A DNA stretch of 64,000 bases, taken from positions 186,001-250,000 of the forward strand of contig NZ_FNHP01000002.1 of NCBI RefSeq assembly GCF_900103645.1. Reading direction: 5' to 3'. Below the pieces are notes generated by a model, which was not told the origin of the DNA, searched no databases, and worked only from the letters and a program-made list of their open reading frames with translations. Origin of the DNA: Oryzisolibacter propanilivorax (GTDB lineage: Bacteria > Pseudomonadota > Gammaproteobacteria > Burkholderiales > Burkholderiaceae_C). A program made the translations under genes and the position numbers. The first letter of the stretch is position 1. Each line of letters begins with the position of its first letter. This document shows, one piece after another, positions 48,994-59,307 of the stretch.

Positions 48994-49820
48994 CTGCGAA
49001 ACAGGCGAAAATTCCGGGTTTTGGGGTCGATGTGAACGTGAACGCAGAGGCGGACAGCAAATTGGTGAGTGCGTTGGCGCGCGGCGTTTCCATATTGCGC
49101 TGCTTTTCCAACAAATGCCAGGAGCTCAGCGCCAGGGAGCTGATGGACTTGACTGGACTGCCCAAGCCCACACTGTTTCGCCTGATCGACACACTGTGCG
49201 AACTCGGCCTGCTGCGCTATTCGGAGCGGCTGTCGAAATACGTGCCGGGGCTGGGCCTGCTGCAGCTGTCCTCGCCCGTGCTCACCCGGATGGCCTTGCG
49301 CCAGTTCGCCCGGCCACACATGCAGGCGCTGGCCGACCTCACCGAGGGACAGGTGCAGTTGACGGTGGGACACAAGCGCGAGCTGTGTCTGGTGGAACTC
49401 GCCAATGGCATGGGTAACACCGTGTTTCGCCAGGAAATCGGCGTCTCCACCTCACTGTCGCGCACTGCCACGGGCCGTGCCTATCTGATGAACATGGGGC
49501 CAGACGAGCGCGAGACCTACCTGCAGGATCTGAAGGACAAGGACCCGCAGCGCGCCGCCTGGCTGGAGCAGCGCCTGGTGCAGGCGCGCGACGACTTCGC
49601 GCGCCATGGCTTTTGCCGCAGCCACGGCGATCTGCACCGGGAGATCGAGTCCATCGCGGTTCCCATGTCGCAGCCACAGGATGGAGAGCTGTGGGTCTTC
49701 GCGGTCTCGGTCCCGGTGTTCAGCCCCATGTATGCCCGGCTGGAGACCGACCTGGGGCCGCGGCTGCGTACCCTGGTGCGCTCGGTGGAAAGTGTGCTGG
49801 GGACTTCTGGACTGGCCTGA
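48990..49820 (+). CDS. IclR family transcriptional regulator
   Basis: This 276-residue regulator has an N-terminal winged HTH (about 33-88: LVSALARGVSILRCFS, LTGLPKPTLFRLIDTL) and a C-terminal GAF-like effector domain with VGHKRELCLVEL, SLSRTATGRAYL and the family's VAVPM-like ending (IAVPMSQ). No ATG is available; the GTG overlapping the crotonase stop (GTGA) gives normal family length. It is the likely controller of the 38.3-49.8 kb locus through the palindrome at 43218. Confidence 0.88.
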   Translation: MTAKQAKIPGFGVDVNVNAEADSKLVSALARGVSILRCFSNKCQELSARELMDLTGLPKPTLFRLIDTLCELGLLRYSERLSKYVPGLGLLQLSSPVLTRMALRQFARPHMQALADLTEGQVQLTVGHKRELCLVELANGMGNTVFRQEIGVSTSLSRTATGRAYLMNMGPDERETYLQDLKDKDPQRAAWLEQRLVQARDDFARHGFCRSHGDLHREIESIAVPMSQPQDGELWVFAVSVPVFSPMYARLETDLGPRLRTLVRSVESVLGTSGLA

Positions 49821-49882
49821 CCCGATGCACTGGCAGGACAGCGGTTGCGCAACACCTTTCCTCAGCGCTGACTTCTGGCGCC

Positions 49883-49943
49883 GTTTTTGCTTCGATTATT
49901 GAAGCACTCGGCCCTTGCATGACAAGGACCAGTGGCCGTTTTC
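49883..49943 (+). repeat. Dispersed ATAGCT/GGCC repeat, copy 9
   Basis: Reads tttttgcttcgattattgaa, then cggcccttgcatgacaagga and ...agtggccgttttc; the cccttg...caagg arms can pair. The tagct core is degenerate. Confidence 0.6.
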
Positions 49944-50056
49944 GGAGAAAAAGCGCACGGCCTTTCCCGGTCTTGACGTATGCCCGGCCCTAGCCCGACC
50001 TGCGGCTGCGCGAGCCCAGATCGCGCCACAGCGCCGCACCGGGAAAACACGGACTT

Positions 50057-50076
50057 CAGGACATACGAACGTCCTG
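50057..50076. promoter_or_regulatory. Inverted repeat upstream of the second CoA ligase
   Basis: caggac-atacgaac-gtcctg, perfect 6-bp arms with an 8-nt spacer, 97 nt before the ligase ATG. Possible operator. Confidence 0.3.
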
Positions 50077-50172
50077 CCGGGCGAATCCGCCGATCATGCG
50101 CTGCAGCACAGGCGCATGGCGCCGCGGCACTGGCTGGTGCCGCCCAAGCGACACCGGAGGACCGACCGCCCC

Positions 50173-51717
<1,545 letters not shown>

Positions 51718-51775
51718 GTTCCACCGCGCCGCGCGCTGCCCCGCCATCCTTTTTTCTCTTCTCTCGGAGTCCGCC

Positions 51776-52969
51776 ATGAGCCGCATGCAAAGACCCGTCC
51801 ACGTCGTCGGCGTGGGCATGATCCCGTTCACCAAGCCCGGTGCCAGCGAGCCCTATCCGGTGATGGGCGCGCAGGTCGCGCGCCTGGCGCTGCAGGATGC
51901 CGGCGTGCCCTACGACGCGGTGCAGCAGGCCTACGTCGGCTATGTCTATGGCGACTCGACCGCCGGCCAGGCGGCGCTGTACGGCGTGGGGCTGACCGGC
52001 ATCCCGGTGGTCAACGTCAACAACAACTGCGCCACCGGCTCCAGCGCGCTGTACCTGGCGCGCCAGGCGGTGGAGTCGGGCATGGCCGAGTGCGCGCTGG
52101 CGCTGGGCTTCGAGCAGATGCAGCCAGGCGCGCTCAAGAACGCCTGGAGCGACCGGCCCGCGCCGCTGGACCGCTTTCTCGAGACCATGACCGCGCACCA
52201 GGGCTACGAGGACACCGCGCCCCGCGCCGCGCAGCTATTTGGCGGCGCCGGCCAGGACTACCTGCGCGAGCACGGCATCCGCCCCGACACCTTCGGGCGC
52301 ATCGCGGTCAAGGCGCGCCAGCACGCGGCGCACAACCCGCTGGCGGTGTTCCGCCAGCCGCTGACGCTGGACGAGGTGATGGCCTCGGCGCCGGTGTACG
52401 GGCCGCTGACGCGCTTCCAGTGCTGCCCGCCGACCTGCGGCGCGGCGGCGGCGGTGGTCTGCTCGGCGGATTTCGCGCGCCGGCACGGGCTGGACCAGCG
52501 CGTGACCATCGCCGCCCAGGCCATGACCACCGACGGCGCCAGCAGCTTCGCCGGCGGCGACATGCGCCGCCTGGTGGGCTGGGACATGACGGCCGGCGCC
52601 GCGCGCCAGGTCTACGAGGCCGCCGGCATTGGCCCCGAGGAGCTGGACGTGGTCGAGCTGCACGACTGCTTCACCGCCAACGAACTCATCACCTACGAAG
52701 CGCTGGGCCTGACGCCCGAGGGCACGGCCGAGCAGTTCATCCTCGACGGCGACAACACCTACGGCGGGCGCGTGGTCACCAACCCCTCGGGTGGGCTGCT
52801 GTCCAAGGGCCACCCGCTGGGCGCCACCGGCCTGGCGCAGTGCGCCGAGCTCACCTGGCAGCTGCGCGGCCAGGCTGGCGCGCGCCAGGTGCATGGCGCG
52901 CGTCTGGGGCTGCAGCACAACCTGGGGCTGGGCGGCGCCTGCGTGGTCACCCTGTACCAGGCGCAGTGA
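51776..52969 (+). CDS. SCPx-type thiolase / lipid-transfer-like acetyltransferase
   Basis: This 397-residue protein belongs to the sterol-carrier-protein-X thiolase group. It has the active-site Cys85 in NVNNNCATGSSALYLA, ELHDCFTANELITYEALGL with the catalytic His-Asp, and GGLLSKGHPLGATGLAQ. The C-terminus has HNLGLGGA instead of the CxG motif of ordinary thiolases. SCPx thiolases cleave 2-methyl-branched 3-ketoacyl-CoA esters, including bile-acid and phytanic-acid side chains. The AMACR-like gene downstream supports a branched substrate. Confidence 0.87.
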   Translation: MSRMQRPVHVVGVGMIPFTKPGASEPYPVMGAQVARLALQDAGVPYDAVQQAYVGYVYGDSTAGQAALYGVGLTGIPVVNVNNNCATGSSALYLARQAVESGMAECALALGFEQMQPGALKNAWSDRPAPLDRFLETMTAHQGYEDTAPRAAQLFGGAGQDYLREHGIRPDTFGRIAVKARQHAAHNPLAVFRQPLTLDEVMASAPVYGPLTRFQCCPPTCGAAAAVVCSADFARRHGLDQRVTIAAQAMTTDGASSFAGGDMRRLVGWDMTAGAARQVYEAAGIGPEELDVVELHDCFTANELITYEALGLTPEGTAEQFILDGDNTYGGRVVTNPSGGLLSKGHPLGATGLAQCAELTWQLRGQAGARQVHGARLGLQHNLGLGGACVVTLYQAQ

Positions 52970-53015
52970 CGCGGCGCGGCCCCTGCCCACCCATCCATTG
53001 ATTCGAGGAATATTC

Positions 53016-54128
53016 ATGAAAGTGCTGGACAGCGTGCGCGTGCTGGAGATCGGAGGGCTCGGTCCCGGGCCGTTTTGCGCCATGCACCTGGCCGACCTGG
53101 GCGCCGACGTGGTGTCGCTGGTGCGCCCGGGCGAGGGCCCGGCGGTCACCTCCACGCTGCTCAACCGCGGCAAGCGCTCGGTGTTCGCCGACCTGAAAAC
53201 GCCCGAGGGCCGCGCGCTGGTGCTGCAGCTGGTGGCCAGCGCCGACGCGCTGATCGAGGGCATGCGCCCGGGCGTGATGGAGCGCCTGGGACTGGGGCCC
53301 GAGGAGTGCCTGGCGGCCAACCCGCGCCTGGTCTATGGGCGCATGACCGGCTGGGGCCAGAGCGGCCCGCTGGCGCCGCGCGCCGGGCACGACACCAACT
53401 ACGCCGCCGTCTCGGGCGCACTGTGGGGCTGCAGCCCGGCGGACGCGCGCCCGGTCTCGCCGTTCGCCGTGCTGGGCGACATCGGCGGCGGCGCGCTGTA
53501 CCTGATGACGGGTCTGCTGGCCGGCATCGTGCAGGCACGCACGACCGGGCGCGGCAGCGTGGTCGACGCGGCCATCGTCGATGGCGCGGCGCACATGCTC
53601 AACCTGATGCTCAGCGCGCGCGCCCGCGGCGTGGTCGCCGACGAGCGCGGCGCCAGCACCTACGACAGCTCGCCGTTCTACGACACCTATGTCTGCGCCG
53701 ACGGCGGGCACATCACCGTGGGCGCGCTGGAGCCGCAGTTCTACGCGCTGCTGCTGCGCACGCTGGGGCTGGAGGGCGACGCCGACTTCGCCGGCCCGCA
53801 GTGGGACCGCGCCGCCTGGCCGCGCCGGCGCTCGCGCCTGGCCGCGCTGTTCCTGGCCCAGCCGCGCGCCCACTGGCAGGCGCTTCTGGAGCCCACCGAC
53901 GTGTGCTTCGGCGCCGTGCTCAGCCCGCTGGAAGCGGCGGAGCACCCGCACCTGCGCGCGCGCGGCACCTACCTCGAGCAAGGCGGCACGCTGCAGGCCA
54001 TGCCGGCGCCGCGCTTCGACGGCGCGGCCTACGCGCCCGGGCCGGAATGCGCGCCCGGCGCGCACACCCGCCAGGTGTTGGAGCAGCTGGACCAGGGCGG
54101 CGCCGCCGCCATCTGGCGCGCACGCTGA
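53016..54128 (+). CDS. CaiB/BaiF family protein, alpha-methylacyl-CoA racemase-like
   Basis: This 370-residue class III CoA-transferase family member starts VRVLEIGGLGPGPFCAMHLADLGADV, the AMACR signature. RAGHDTNYAAVSGALWG and VLGDIGGGALYL place the catalytic His and Asp expected for racemisation through alpha-proton exchange. Such enzymes convert (2R)- to (2S)-methylacyl-CoA so that stereospecific acyl-CoA oxidation can proceed. It follows the SCPx thiolase by 46 nt and has ribosome-binding site gagga. Confidence 0.85.
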   Translation: MKVLDSVRVLEIGGLGPGPFCAMHLADLGADVVSLVRPGEGPAVTSTLLNRGKRSVFADLKTPEGRALVLQLVASADALIEGMRPGVMERLGLGPEECLAANPRLVYGRMTGWGQSGPLAPRAGHDTNYAAVSGALWGCSPADARPVSPFAVLGDIGGGALYLMTGLLAGIVQARTTGRGSVVDAAIVDGAAHMLNLMLSARARGVVADERGASTYDSSPFYDTYVCADGGHITVGALEPQFYALLLRTLGLEGDADFAGPQWDRAAWPRRRSRLAALFLAQPRAHWQALLEPTDVCFGAVLSPLEAAEHPHLRARGTYLEQGGTLQAMPAPRFDGAAYAPGPECAPGAHTRQVLEQLDQGGAAAIWRAR

Positions 54129-54143
54129 AGCGCGGGCCGGGCT

Positions 54144-55403
54144 TCAGCGCCGCGCCGTCGTGCCGGGGCGCCGCAGCAGCGGTGATGCCGGCAGCAACCC
54201 GAACGCCATCGCCGCCAGCGCCAGCCAGGCGGCGATGGCGCCCAGCACCGCGCCGTAGGGCGGCAGCCCGTGCGCCGCGGCCACGGCAGCGACGATGCCG
54301 GTGGTCCACTGCATCAGCGCCACGCCCAGGAACATGGCCATGGTGTAGAGCGACAGGGCGCGGCCGGTCATCGCCGCCGGGTACGAGGCGCGCACGTCGG
54401 CGTACTGCAGCACGCCGTAGCCCGACAGCAGGCCCATCAGCACGATCAGCGCCAGCGCCGCGTCGGCGCGCTGCAGCAGCGCCAGCAGCGCGAAGCAGCC
54501 GGCCATCGATGCGGCGGCGCGCACCACCCAGGCGCGGCGCCGGCGCACGCCCGGGTCCAGGCGGCCGAACACGCCGGGCGCGAACAGCGCGATCACCGAC
54601 AGCACCAGCGCCACGTTGCCGCTTTGCACCAGCGTGTAGCCGAAGCGCTCGATCAGCAGCGGCCCCAGCCACAGCCCGCGCAGCGACAGGAAGGCGGCGT
54701 AGCAGCTCATGCCCATGACCAGGATGCCCCAGGTATGCGGCAGCGCCAGCAGCGACGCCAGGCCGGCAAAGGCCTGGCGCCAGCCCTCGCGCTGCGTGGA
54801 TTGCGGCGCGTAGGCCGCCGGCGGCTCGTGCACCACGCGCCAGATCAGCAGCCACGACAGCGCCGACAGCACGGCCAGCACGGCAAAACCCGCGCGCCAG
54901 CCGCCGTACTGCACCACCCACGCCAGCGGCGTGCCGGTGAAGATCAGCCCTAGCCCGCCCGCGCCCAGGCTGACCCCCGAGAAGAAGGCGAAGCGCTCGG
55001 CCGGAAAGTGCCGCGCCAGGAACATGGTGCAGGCCAGGAATGCCGGGGAGCAGCCCACGCCGATCAGCAGCTGCCCGGCCATCAGCCAGCCGTAGCTGGG
55101 CGCCAGCGCCGACAGGGCGCTGCCGGCGATGGCCAGCGAGAACGAGATCAGCACCGTGCGGCGCAGGCCATACACGTCCATGCCGATGCCCATCAGCAGC
55201 TGCGCCACGCCGAAGGACAGGCCGAACAGCCCGGCGAAGGCGCCCAGTGCCTGCCCGTCCAGGCCGAAGTCGGCCTGCAGGCTGGGCGCCAGGATGGCGG
55301 TGACGGTGCGGAACGCCTGGCTCAGCGCAAAGGCCGACAGCAGGCTGGCGAGCATCGGCACCAGCCGCGCGGCGGGCGCCAGCGGCGCGGGATCAGGGGA
55401 CAT
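54144..55403 (-). CDS. MFS transporter
   Basis: This 419-residue protein has twelve hydrophobic helices. The loop after helix 2 has MDVYGLRRTVLISF, and helix 4-5 has GLGAGGLGLIF-like glycine-rich packing. It is the last gene of a minus-strand operon with CitE-like, MmgE/PrpD, CaiB and acyl-CoA dehydrogenase genes, so it is likely the importer (or exporter) of the acid degraded there. Start chosen at MSPDPA; a tandem GCGGG repeat lies just upstream. Confidence 0.85.
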   Translation of the reverse strand: MSPDPAPLAPAARLVPMLASLLSAFALSQAFRTVTAILAPSLQADFGLDGQALGAFAGLFGLSFGVAQLLMGIGMDVYGLRRTVLISFSLAIAGSALSALAPSYGWLMAGQLLIGVGCSPAFLACTMFLARHFPAERFAFFSGVSLGAGGLGLIFTGTPLAWVVQYGGWRAGFAVLAVLSALSWLLIWRVVHEPPAAYAPQSTQREGWRQAFAGLASLLALPHTWGILVMGMSCYAAFLSLRGLWLGPLLIERFGYTLVQSGNVALVLSVIALFAPGVFGRLDPGVRRRRAWVVRAAASMAGCFALLALLQRADAALALIVLMGLLSGYGVLQYADVRASYPAAMTGRALSLYTMAMFLGVALMQWTTGIVAAVAAAHGLPPYGAVLGAIAAWLALAAMAFGLLPASPLLRRPGTTARR

Positions 55404-55429
55404 GAAGCGAGGGACGAACAGGCACGAAA

Positions 55430-55452
55430 GGCGGGGCGGGGCGGGGCGGGGC
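55430..55452. repeat. Tandem gcggg repeat, G-quadruplex-prone
   Basis: Four consecutive gcggg units give four runs of four G on the plus strand, in the leader of the MFS gene (C-rich in its mRNA). Confidence 0.7.
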
Positions 55453-55485
55453 CGGCGGCGCATTGTCGCGCGGCCGCCGGTGGCG

Positions 55486-56412
55486 TCAGGCCAGCGTCGC
55501 GCCCGCGCCCGCGACGGGGTGGCCGGCGGCGCGGGCGCACGCCAGCTCGTGCCGCGCCAGCGTCTGCTGCGCCTGGCGCAGCACCGGGCCGTCGATCATG
55601 CGTCCGTCCAGCGCCACCGCGCCGCCGCCGGCCGCGTGCAGTGCCTGCAACACGCGCCAGGCCTGCGCCACGGCGGCCTCGTCGGGGTCGAACGCGGCGT
55701 GCAGCGGCGCGACCTGCGACGGGTGGATGCACAGCTTGCCGCCAAAGCCCATGCGCCGCGCGCGCCGCGCGTCGCGCGCCAGCCGGGTGCTGCCCTGCAG
55801 GTCGACGGTGACGCCGTCCAGCGGCGGCGCGATGCGCGCCCGGCGCGAGGCCAGCACCAGGGCCAGGCGCACCGGCAGCAGCTCGTGCTCGTCGCCCTCA
55901 TCGCCATGCCCGTCCGCGCCGGCCTGGCAGTCCATGCCGGCGTCGGCCTGGAAGTCCAGGTGCCCAAAGGCCAGCCGCGCCACCTGCGGCGCACCGGCCA
56001 GCGCCGGCAGCGCGTCGTAGCCGGCCACGCTCTCGACCAGCGGCAGCAGCGCCGCCCCGCTGCCCGCGGTGTGCGCCACGGCCACCAGGGTCGAGGCGCC
56101 CTCGGCCTTGGGCACCATGGCGCCGGCGCAGCCCTGCCCGACCAGCAGCGCCAGCGCCGCCAGATCGTCCCGGAACCAGGGCGTGCCCTCGGCGTTGATG
56201 CGCACCAGCAGGCGCGCGCGCTGCGCGGGCGCCAGCTGCGCCACGGCGCCGGCCAGGGCCTGGCGTGCGCTGGCCTTGTGCGCCGGCGCCACCGCGTCCT
56301 CCCAGTCGGCGATGACCATGTCGGCCCCGCTGGCCAGTGCCTTGGGCAGCTGCTCGGGCCGGTCGGCGGGGACGAACAGGAAGGAGCAGGCATGCTGGAC
56401 CGGCGGGGACAT
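55486..56412 (-). CDS. HpcH/HpaI aldolase family CitE-like lyase
   Basis: This 308-residue TIM barrel begins CSFLFVPADRPEQLPKALASGAD and continues with MVIADWEDAVAP; the Asp/Glu pairs and RINAEGTPW match CitE-type proteins, and GKLCIHPSQV is the family's C-terminal motif. Relatives cleave citryl-, malyl-, methylmalyl- or citramalyl-CoA. In the neighbourhood of a CaiB CoA transferase and a mesaconyl/itaconyl-type hydratase, citramalyl-CoA cleavage to pyruvate and acetyl-CoA is a reasonable inference. Start chosen at MSPPVQ. Confidence 0.85.
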   Translation of the reverse strand: MSPPVQHACSFLFVPADRPEQLPKALASGADMVIADWEDAVAPAHKASARQALAGAVAQLAPAQRARLLVRINAEGTPWFRDDLAALALLVGQGCAGAMVPKAEGASTLVAVAHTAGSGAALLPLVESVAGYDALPALAGAPQVARLAFGHLDFQADAGMDCQAGADGHGDEGDEHELLPVRLALVLASRRARIAPPLDGVTVDLQGSTRLARDARRARRMGFGGKLCIHPSQVAPLHAAFDPDEAAVAQAWRVLQALHAAGGGAVALDGRMIDGPVLRQAQQTLARHELACARAAGHPVAGAGATLA

Positions 56413-56526
56413 GGGGCAAGCTTTCAAAGGAAAGGACAGAACAACGACCGGCAAGAACGGCGTGGCGCGCCAGTGTTCCCGGGTGGGCGGCGGCGGGCAA
56501 TCGCCTGTGGGACGCGGCGCGACGCT

Positions 56527-57909
56527 TCAGCCCGGCAGCAGCGCCGGCACGCGCGGCCACTGCGCCACCTGCCACAGGCGCTGCACAGCGGCCTCGGCCT
56601 GGGGTGCGGGCACCGCGCCGCCGTATTCCGCCAGGCGCAGCGCCTTGGCGGTGATTTCCTCGCGCGACAGGGTGTTGCCCGGGTCGCCCTTGGGCTCGTC
56701 GACGCGGCCGGCGAGGGTGCGCCCGTCGGTGGTGCGCACCTCGACCTTGCCGATCCAGCGGCGCGGGTAGGCCGCGTCCACCTCGTCGTCCAGCACCATC
56801 CGCACCTTCTCGCGCAGCGCCACCGTCTCGGGGCTGAGGAACTCGGCGTCGAACTCGGTCAGCCCGGCGTGGCCATGGCGCGCGGCCAGCGCCAGCACCG
56901 TGCCCATGGAGAACTTGGACTGGTGCACGGTGGCCGGCGCCACCACCGGCCCGAGCACGTCGAGCGCGCCCTGGTGCACGCGGCAGGTGACCTGCGCGAG
57001 GTCCTGCGGCCGCAGGCCGTGCGCCTGCATGACCTGCAGCAATGCGTCGGCCGCCGGGTGCGTGTGGCGGCACGAGGCGTGCCACTTGAAGCTGGTCTCG
57101 GCCGTGGCCCAGCGCGTGCCCAGGCCGTCGGTCAGGCGCGCCGGGTCGGCATCCTGCGACATGCCGGCGGCCAGGCCTTGCGGCCCGGTGAAGATGTCCT
57201 GCGCGCCTGTGAAGCCGTCGCGCGCCAGGTAGGCGGCCATCAGCCCGGCGGCGGCGGCGTGCGCGGTGTGCAGCTGCTTGCTGTCGGCGGCGGTGCGCAA
57301 AAACTCCCACAGCCCGGCCGACTGCGTGCCGGCCGAGCCGAAGGCATGCTGCATCTGCGCCGGCGTCAGCTCCAGCAGCCGGCCGACGGCGGCGGCCGCC
57401 GCCAGCGTGCCGGCGGTGGCGGTGGTGTGGAAGATGCGGTAGTGGCTGCGGCCGAGGAATTCGCCGACGCGGATGCCGACCTCGTAGCCGGCCACGCAGG
57501 CCGCCATCAGCTGCGCGCCGCTGGCGCCGATGCTCTGCGCCACCGCCAGCGCCGGCGGGAACACCACCGCCGCCGGGTGGAACACCGAGCCGTTGTGCAC
57601 GTCGTCCTGCTCGGCAACGTGCGAGGCGGCGGCGTTGGCCAGCGCGGCCATCATCGGCGAGGTGCTGGCGCCGGCGTGGCCGATGAGCTCGCTGGGGCCG
57701 CTGTCCGGGCCCTGCGAGCGCGCGAAGCGGGTGATGCTGGCCACCGGGCGCGCCCGGCAGCCGGCCAGCACCGAGCCGAACCAGTCCACCCATAGGTCTT
57801 CGGTGCGGCGCTGCACGGCGGCGGGCACCTGCTGCCACTGCAGCTGCGCGGCGAACTGCGCCAGGGGGTGGACGGCGGCGGGGGCGGGAATCGGCGGGTT
57901 GGTGGTCAT
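56527..57909 (-). CDS. MmgE/PrpD family protein
   Basis: This 460-residue protein has the family's HVAEQDDVHNGSVFHPAAVV motif (about 95-116), YRIFHTTATAGTLAAAAA, a helical domain with AFGSAGTQSAGLWEF and SFKWHASCRHTHPAADAL. PrpD dehydrates 2-methylcitrate, while relatives such as cis-aconitate decarboxylase and many uncharacterised dehydratases/isomerases share the fold. Here it is flanked by CoA-ester enzymes, not prpBC, so methylcitrate is unlikely to be its substrate. Confidence 0.85.
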   Translation of the reverse strand: MTTNPPIPAPAAVHPLAQFAAQLQWQQVPAAVQRRTEDLWVDWFGSVLAGCRARPVASITRFARSQGPDSGPSELIGHAGASTSPMMAALANAAASHVAEQDDVHNGSVFHPAAVVFPPALAVAQSIGASGAQLMAACVAGYEVGIRVGEFLGRSHYRIFHTTATAGTLAAAAAVGRLLELTPAQMQHAFGSAGTQSAGLWEFLRTAADSKQLHTAHAAAAGLMAAYLARDGFTGAQDIFTGPQGLAAGMSQDADPARLTDGLGTRWATAETSFKWHASCRHTHPAADALLQVMQAHGLRPQDLAQVTCRVHQGALDVLGPVVAPATVHQSKFSMGTVLALAARHGHAGLTEFDAEFLSPETVALREKVRMVLDDEVDAAYPRRWIGKVEVRTTDGRTLAGRVDEPKGDPGNTLSREEITAKALRLAEYGGAVPAPQAEAAVQRLWQVAQWPRVPALLPG

Positions 57910-57910
57910 T

Positions 57911-57964
57911 TTGGGCTTTCGTCCAGGTGGAATATGGGCTTGCAGCTCATGTTTCGATAGTGCG
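57911..57964 (-). repeat. Dispersed ATAGCT/GGCC repeat, copy 10
   Basis: On the minus strand it reads gcactatcgaaacatgagct, then gcaagcccatattcc. The 3' half is diverged. Fills the CaiB-MmgE spacer. Confidence 0.65.
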
Positions 57965-57978
57965 CAGAGGGCGCGGGA

Positions 57979-59148
57979 TTAGGGTGCCAGCGCGTCGATG
58001 CGCGCCGCGTCCCAGCCCAGCTCGGCCAGGATGGCGCGGGTGTGCTCGCCCACCGCCGGCACTGGATCCATGCGCGGCTCGAAGGCGTTGCTGGCGCCCG
58101 GCGGCAGCAGCGCCGGCACGCTGCCGGCGGGCGTGGCCACGTCGCGCCAGCGCTGACGCGCGGCCAGCTGCGGGTGTGCCCACAGGTCGGCCATGTCGTT
58201 CACGCGCGCGTTGGCGATGCCGGCCGCGTCCAGGCGCTGCAGCACCTGCGCCGCGCTCAGGGCCGCGAAGGCCTGCACGATCAGCGCGCGCAGCGCGTCG
58301 CGGTGCTGGTTGCGCAGCGCGTTGGTGGCGAAGCGTGCGTCATCCGCCAGCTCGGGCTGCTGCAGCACCTGGGCGCAGAAGGCCTGCCACTCGCGTTCGT
58401 TTTGCAGCCCCAGCATGACGGTGCCGCCGTCGCCGGCGGTGAACGGGCCGTAGGGGTAGATGCTGGCGTGCGCGGCGCCGGCGCGCGGTGGCGGCGCCGC
58501 GCCCTCGAAGGCGTAGTACAGCGGGTAGCCCATCCACTCGCCCATGGCCTCCAGCATCGACACGTCGATGTGGCTGCCCACGCCGGTCCGGCCGCGCAGC
58601 AGCAGCGCCGACAGGATGCTGGTGTAGGCGTACATGCCGGCGGCGATGTCGGCCACCGAGATGCCGGCCTTGGCCGGGGTGTCGGGCGTGCCGGTGACCG
58701 ACAGGAAGCCGGCCTCGCTCTGGATCAGCAGGTCGTAGGCCTTCTTGTCGCGGTACGGCCCGTCCATGCCGTAGCCCGAGATGTCGCAGACGATCAGCCT
58801 CGGGTGGCGCGCCTGCAGCGCCTCGTACGCCAGGCCCATGCGCGCCGCCGCGCCGGGCGCCAGGTTTTGCACCAGCACGTCGGCGCGCTCCAGCAGCTGC
58901 GCCAGCGCGCCCTGCGCCTCGGGCTGCTTCAGGTCCAGCGCCAAGCTTTCCTTGCTGCGGTTGATCCAGGTGAAATGCGAGGACTGGCCGCGCACGCGCG
59001 TGTCGTAGCCGCGCGCGAAGTCGCCGCTGCCCGGGCGCTCGACCTTGATGACGCGCGCGCCCAGGTCGGCCAGCTGGCGCGTGCAGAACGGCGCGGCGAC
59101 GGCGTGTTCGAGCGAAACGACGGTGATGCCGTCGAGGGGGCGGGTCAT
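57979..59148 (-). CDS. CaiB/BaiF family CoA transferase
   Basis: This 389-residue class III CoA transferase begins LDGITVVSLEHAVAAPFCTRQLADLGARVIKVERPGSGDFAR, with NRSKESLALDLKQPE and the catalytic Asp in KKAYDLLIQSEAGFL. The C-terminal domain is complete. It moves CoA between carboxylic acids, for example from succinyl-CoA to itaconate or mesaconate in similar clusters. It is distinct from the AMACR-like member at 53016. Confidence 0.9.
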   Translation of the reverse strand: MTRPLDGITVVSLEHAVAAPFCTRQLADLGARVIKVERPGSGDFARGYDTRVRGQSSHFTWINRSKESLALDLKQPEAQGALAQLLERADVLVQNLAPGAAARMGLAYEALQARHPRLIVCDISGYGMDGPYRDKKAYDLLIQSEAGFLSVTGTPDTPAKAGISVADIAAGMYAYTSILSALLLRGRTGVGSHIDVSMLEAMGEWMGYPLYYAFEGAAPPPRAGAAHASIYPYGPFTAGDGGTVMLGLQNEREWQAFCAQVLQQPELADDARFATNALRNQHRDALRALIVQAFAALSAAQVLQRLDAAGIANARVNDMADLWAHPQLAARQRWRDVATPAGSVPALLPPGASNAFEPRMDPVPAVGEHTRAILAELGWDAARIDALAP

Positions 59149-59188
59149 GAAAGGCTCCCGTGCAATATCAAAACAGGGCTGGCTGCTT

Positions 59189-59298
59189 CTCCCTCTCCCC
59201 CTTGGGGGAGAGGGCGGGGGTGAGGGGGTGGTCCGGGCGTGGCGTCCATTGCGCGCGCCGCCCTCACCCCAACCCTCTCCCGCACGCGGGAGAGGGAG
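59189..59298. repeat. Large inverted repeat in CaiB-dehydrogenase spacer
   Basis: The left arm (59189-59227, ctccctctcccccttggggg onwards) and right arm (59261-59298, ending cgcgggagagggag) are near-complementary inverted copies of a ccctctccc/gggagaggg element, each itself palindromic. This CCCTCTCCC...GGTGAGGG type is a common dispersed intergenic element in proteobacteria. The whole could fold into a long stem. Confidence 0.75.
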
Positions 59299-59307
59299 TG
59301 AAAACCG

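Larger units (their letters stand above)
49821..50172. other. Intergenic region of 352 nt
   Basis: Holds repeat copy 9 and a short inverted repeat but no gene that I can support. The rest is GC-rich with no clear promoter elements. It separates the IclR-controlled locus from the next CoA-ligase operon. Confidence 0.6.

Noticed and set aside
56527-57909. 2-methylcitrate dehydratase PrpD
   Set aside because: No prpB, prpC or acnD neighbours; the surrounding genes are CoA transferase, lyase and hydratase, so only the family name is given.
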